Below, in pieces: positions 59,315-64,000 of a stretch of DNA of 64,000 bases. Origin of the DNA: Dryas octopetala. Its lineage: Eukaryota > Streptophyta > Magnoliopsida > Rosales > Rosaceae. Both the position numbers and the translations under genes were made by a program. The stretch's first letter is position 1. Each line of letters begins with the position of its first letter. Location: NCBI GenBank assembly GCA_963921425.1, contig OY992832.1:4650001-4714000 (forward strand). The letters are read 5' to 3'. Below the pieces are notes generated by a model. That model saw nothing but the letters and a program-made list of their open reading frames with translations, was not told the DNA's origin and searched no databases.

Positions 59315-62300
59315 CTACTTTGTACGAACTCTTTTCCTTCCCTTTATGGGAGTTACATTTTGTTGACTAACAGTTGTACGTCCAAGTTTTCTCGGGTGAG
59401 TGGAGGCTTTCTTTGTCACAGCAAAAGATTCAACTGAAGGAGAGGAATCCGCATTAGCATTGCTGGGTTTCTTACTTCTGTTTGAAGTCTTAGTAGCCAC
59501 ATTACCGGCATTGGTAGCCTTTCCTGACAAGTTTTGTTTACACACTAGAGTATTTGAGGAGAGGTTGGCAGAGGTAGCCTTGCTGCTAGAATCCTTAAAA
59601 TGCTGCCGCAATGTTTTGGTGGTGAGGTCTCTGAGAAGCAAAGCAGATTTGTATTCACGTGTGTTCTTGGAGTAAAACACCAAGGCATTGTTGGCGAGCA
59701 GCAACAGATCTCTATAGAGTTCCTTAACTGACATGACAGAGTGGCTGGCAATTCTTGATCTTATTGTGTCAAAATCCACATGCCTATGGATCATTTTCTT
59801 ATATCTTTGTCTCTTCTGTTATGAATATGGTAGGACAACGTTTAGCAAGTTTATTTCATACATTATGCCTAAGGCTCGTTTCATACATTATGTGACAAAT
59901 TCCATTATCTGATGGAACAAGTAATAATGTCAATATAGCAACCATCATTAAATCAAAAAAGGGAATAAGCTCAGTAGACAACTTAACAATTGATATAGTT
60001 GTAAAGCATCAAATGCCATCCATACCTGGCTATCAAGTCGATGACGAAAGACAGAGGCACTTTTATGCTCCAAAATTGAATTGAAAACATTCAACAAATC
60101 GTCAGGTCCATCCTTGGTCAAACCTCTATGACAATCACCTGCACCAGAAGATACAAAATCCTCACGACACTCGCTGGTTGAATTTTCTGTACACCGCAAG
60201 GCAGTTATAGCATCAGCTGAATCCAAAAAGCCACTTTCTCCAATGCTCACTTCCTTTACATCCCTACTACAATCCTTCCTCTTCCTCTTGCCCCTTCTCT
60301 TTTTTAGAGTCCTTCCTAGTCCTCCATAGAAAGTCTCTACCAATTTCTCAATGCTTGAAACCTTCTCCTGCACACAAGGGTGTGAAGTTTCTCTTTTAGT
60401 CTCTGTTTCTTCAGCTGAACCTGTACCTGGTATCTGGCATTCAGGTGAGCAGCTTGTCACGGCTTCACATGTGAAACTGCCAGCAGATGGCTCACCCTTA
60501 AATGTATCTTTACCAGAAGGGTAAGGTCCCTCTGATTTTTGATAAGGAACTGGTGATTCTGTCTGGCTTGAGCCATAATTGTTGCAACCATCTTCTCCTT
60601 TCTCAGCCTTGAGAGATTCAAGTTTTGATTCCAGAGACCTGTAACAGCCACATTGAGTAAACCTTAACACAAATGCAAAGAGACAAGATATAAGAAACCG
60701 AAGCGCTGCAAGTCTACAACAATCGCAGAGAAATGTAGAGCACATTTTCCACTCAAGGTCTTGATGACATGTATTTTAGAACAAAATTTGATCATATTCA
60801 ACCTGTCAAGTTCTTTTCTAATTCAAACCATTCACATGTTCAAGCTAACTGGAATTCCATCTCCAATTATCTGTTCTTTGGTTGATATAAGAATAATCCT
60901 GAACTGCAATGCCTAATCCTTTAAGCAGAGTATGAAAGAATAAGTGCAAGGACAAATGACCCAAGTGCTTAAAGGGCACTGTGTCATGTCATGTCTCTAG
61001 GATAGCTGGGACCGGTTTGGTCTAAATACAAATTGAGAAGATGCACTGCATTTTCTGATCATTTTCTAAACATAAACATCTTGAAAGGAAAAGGAAATGA
61101 CTAACCCTATTGAGTCTTCTGATTGTTTTAAAGCTTGTCTCAACTCCTCCATTCGTTTCTTTCGTAGCTCTTCAAACCAAGCCCTAAGGATAACATCATA
61201 AGAAATTAAGGTGAATATATAAATTATAAAACAACTTTCATGTGTGCATGATCACACACACCATATATTAACACTTAATTAAGAAAGTAAAAAAGTCCAA
61301 GGGGATGAAAGATCCAAGTTGATTAAAATTTGTCCTAGAAAATGACAAATAAAATAGAAAACCATGTGCTAAAATCATAAGAGATTTATGCAAAGCCAAA
61401 TGCTGTGCACTTCAGAACAATAAAAATCAACTTACTTGCATCCAGAGTATCTTTTTAGTAAGTCCTCATATTTGGCTTTACATACCTGGATACAAAATAT
61501 AAATGGTATTAAATTGGATAAACAAAGAATATCTTTGTTGAAAACAATATATCAGACAGATATCTGCTAATCTGCACATTTTGTACACTAATGAAAACAA
61601 TTAAATCCAAAGCCTTATACAGGGAAAGTCTAGCTCAGCAGAAATAAGTACAAGTTGACAAGTTTACTTGTTTAGCATTAGTTATAATGTTTAGAACTTG
61701 GAAGTACAAATTAAAGGCAGCATTTTATTGAACACATCTAAATTCAAAGACAGTTAAATAAAAGGATGGAAGGAGTACTACTTCTATATGCCAAGTTTTT
61801 TTTTTTTATTTGACCCCTACTTCTATCATGCCAAGTTTAGTTTTATGCTACACTTAAGTAACTAGTAGCTAGATGCTAGTATGCTACTACCAAGTCATGC
61901 ATACAGCATATATTCTTTGGCCTACTTACTCATGGACTGACCCAGGAAAAAAGAAAAGGAAAAAACTCACCAACTTTTATTTTAAATTTTTATTCTTATC
62001 ATTACTTATTTACCCAGGACCCATACGATCAATGGTAAAATTATCCTAAAAAGTAAAAACCAAGGGTAAAAGTAAAACACTCCCAAAAAAAAAAATTCAA
62101 AATTTACACCAAAACATAAACAAAATGTTTTTTTTGTTAGTAACATACACAAAAACGGGTTAAATATAAAAATGGTCCATAAACTTTACAGTGAATCTCA
62201 ATTTGGTCCACTAACTATAAAAAGTATCAATTTGGTTCACGAACTTTTCAAGTTGTATCAAAGCAATACAAACGTTAACTTCCATCCGAAAATTAACGAA

Positions 62301-62739
62301 ATTGATCACATGAAAATATGATGAACAAACTAAAATGTCTCTGAAAATGTGGTCATTTGCTGTGCATATGACCAGTTTTCGTTAAATTTTTCGATAAAAG
62401 TTAACGTTTGTACTGTTTTGGTACAACTGGAAAAGTTCGTGAACTAAATTGACACTTTTTATAATTAATAGATCAAATTAAAATTCACTATAAAATTTGT
62501 AAGAACCATTTTTATATTTAACCCAAAACAAAAGGTTACGGAGACAGTCAGACAATATAATTAAAAAAAAAAACAAAAGCAAACACCTCGGGCGTGAAAG
62601 TGTACGGACAAACGGTTCTGGCTCGGAGCTCCGCGGCCACCTGGTTCCAGTTTCGGGTCCCGAATCTGAGTATGGCTCCAGCCAAGAGGAGCTCAACCCA
62701 TGTCCCCCACCTGTCACCTCCTACCACCTCTGTCCCCAT
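59315..62739 (-). CDS. SANT/Myb-like and bromodomain protein, 464 aa
   Basis: Five exons on the minus strand: 62739-62587, 61485-61436, 61183-61106, 60638-60026, 59815-59315, in frame. Residues 9-45 (DRWGTWVELLLAGAILRFGTRNWNQVAAELRAR) are a SANT/Myb-like helix set. A charged coiled-coil follows (WFEELRKKRMEELRQALK, SLESKLESLKAEKG). A basic nuclear-type patch lies mid-protein (LKKRRGKRKRKD). The bromodomain spans about residues 275-360 (LLNVFNSILEHK, RYKKMIHRHVDFDTIRSRI, ELYRDLLLLANNALVFYS), where the Asn of NNALVFYS is the acetyl-lysine contact. The C-terminal tail is basic. It is expected to act in the nucleus as a reader of acetylated histones; from memory the closest relative is Arabidopsis BRD4 (At1g61215). 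The start at 62739 fits the family; the frame extends to 62859 with a low-complexity Val-rich stretch. Confidence 0.9.
62157..62524. mobile_element. MITE-like inverted repeat in intron 1 of the bromodomain gene
   Basis: The left end GGGTTAAATATAAAAATGGT pairs with the right end (reverse complement of ACCATTTTTATATTTAACCC). Pairing continues inward through AGTGAAT, AATTTGGTCCA-like, GTTCACGAACTTTTC and AACGTTAACTT-like blocks. AAAAC flanks both sides and may be a 5-bp target duplication. Non-coding. Confidence 0.72.
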
Positions 62740-64000
62740 CTTCACCATCCACGCGTACGGCCCTGATTGATCACCCATCACCACCTCCACCTCCACCATC
62801 ACCACCACCACCACCTTCCCTTTTCTTATCCTAGGCACCCGGCTCACGTTAGCCTCCACCGCTTTCGTGCATGAAAGAAACCCAATTGAATGGTCCGTAC
62901 AGGAATGAAAAAGACAACCTTTTTGGGTATTGGGAAAACGGGTTATTGGAGACGTGGGGTGGGCTTGAAAGGTAGTTTTTGCGGACGGAAAAGCGGTTAT
63001 GGATGAGACAGAAGGGTGGTTTTGGATGGTTTAGGTGGTAATGAAGATGGTTTTTTTGTTTTTTTAAATTTTGGTATTTTAATTTATAGTATGCGTGAGA
63101 CAAGGTGTTGACGGATTCTGTTTTCTATTGAGGTTGACAAGGAGAAACCTTAACAAACTAAAAACAAGGATCACAAGTGGGGGTTATGAAAATTGGAAAA
63201 ACATCAACAATGAAATAAATGAAAGCTTATTATATAAACATGTGACATGTGGTTTAATCTTCCGAATCCTAAATATATTAGAGAGGTTTAATAAAACATA
63301 TATAGAGAGGGGGTTCTCTCTCTAGTCCACCATACTGGATTGCCTTTAGTATCGTAATATTATATATATGCCCATATTCTCTCTTAAAAAGACATGCATG
63401 TCTTTTTTTTTTTTTTTTTTTAATAACTGAAGGTGTTCTTAACCAGTTTTCGCGCACCAAACTAGTCTCTTAGACTGGTTAAAGATAAACAATCTACACC
63501 GGACCTAGGGAATTCATAAAAATTTTTATTTCTCTTGCTGTCTAATTCCAAGGATCGAATTGAAAACTGAAACTCGAGTGTCTGAGCTTACAACTATACC
63601 TTCGAAAACTAGTATAGTTATTGTCTATTGACCAACACTTCATCTTTTGATTCAATTTGTACTCACAAGTCACAAGTCAGATGATGATTTTTTACTTAAA
63701 TTCTACAATCTTGGAAAGTCAAGTCAACAACACTTTGTCATTTTACTATTTTAGATATTTAGGATAATTTCGAGGAAGATGTTGAGTGATTAAACAAGTG
63801 GAGGCATAACATAATAGACATTGACAAGTTAATGGAACCCAAAATAATAGATGAGCTTCTTTCGTGCCGGCAGACTTGGCGGTGACGTCTGAGTGTGAAT
63901 TTTGAGATGGGATGGGTGTGGTGCTTAGAAGACTTGCAGGTATCATTGTCACTGTATAGTGGAAGTGGAGAAAGGAGAAGGGAGGGGTCTGTAAGTATTG
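62740..64000. promoter_or_regulatory. Promoter side of the bromodomain gene and following spacer
   Basis: The first 130 bases are rich in CCACCA/CACC repeats, which on the coding strand are GGTGG repeats in the leader. The rest is AT-rich with a T run at 63403-63421. No further gene is recognised before the window ends. Confidence 0.45.

Noticed and set aside
62737..62859. Upstream extension of the bromodomain protein to 62859
   Set aside because: The 40 extra residues are a Val/Glu-rich product of GGTGG repeats; the conserved part starts at the ATG at 62739.

Overview
The window is nuclear DNA of a flowering plant, almost certainly a eudicot. Genes are split by AT-rich GT-AG introns, spacers are AT-rich, and the interspersed DNA consists of plant Copia, Gypsy, LINE, hAT and MITE-type elements. 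Protein similarity recalled from memory suggests a rosid, possibly Rosaceae, but the species cannot be fixed from the sequence alone. Exon boundaries were placed by eye from splice sites, reading-frame continuity and family conservation.

Layout. 1-388 is a near-identical copy of 6041-6428 and runs directly into a Copia-type element with gag but no complete pol (389-3458). That element ends 4 bp before the orphan last exon of a beta-galactosidase (3463-3573). Next come a quinone oxidoreductase gene (minus, 3847-6025) and, head to head with it, an S1/P1-type nuclease (plus, 6462-9862), then a second nuclease of the senescence-associated BFN1 type (10239-13361). A MITE at 13.8-14.3 kb precedes a mitochondrial type II NAD(P)H dehydrogenase gene (NDA type, 15946-18876).

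Two small paralogous genes for 58- and 61-residue proteins (minus, 19632-19808 and 26648-26833) flank a truncated Gypsy retrotransposon (22787-26416). A 1.07 kb inverted repeat lies at 29413-30480. After it come a HAL2-like bisphosphate nucleotidase (31192-34336), a secreted glycine- and cysteine-rich protein (37397-37867), a SCAMP membrane protein (minus, 39189-43728, with a LINE relic in intron 3), a PIF/Harbinger-like MITE, a DUF707 protein (minus, 46175-50522), a gene desert, a hAT-type element with GC-rich cargo (57272-58868), and a SANT/bromodomain protein gene (minus, 59315-62739).

Functionally the genes are a mixture: nucleotide salvage and programmed cell death (nucleases, PAP phosphatase), redox (quinone reductase, alternative NADH dehydrogenase), membrane traffic and Golgi (SCAMP, DUF707) and chromatin (bromodomain). 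The quinone reductase/nuclease pair and the SCAMP-DUF707-bromodomain series recall Arabidopsis gene order, so the gene blocks look ancestral while the mobile DNA between them is younger. I did not find a convincing new multi-gene system. The most unusual structures are the retrotransposon-bounded segmental duplication at the left edge, the pair of conserved microproteins, and several palindromic elements.
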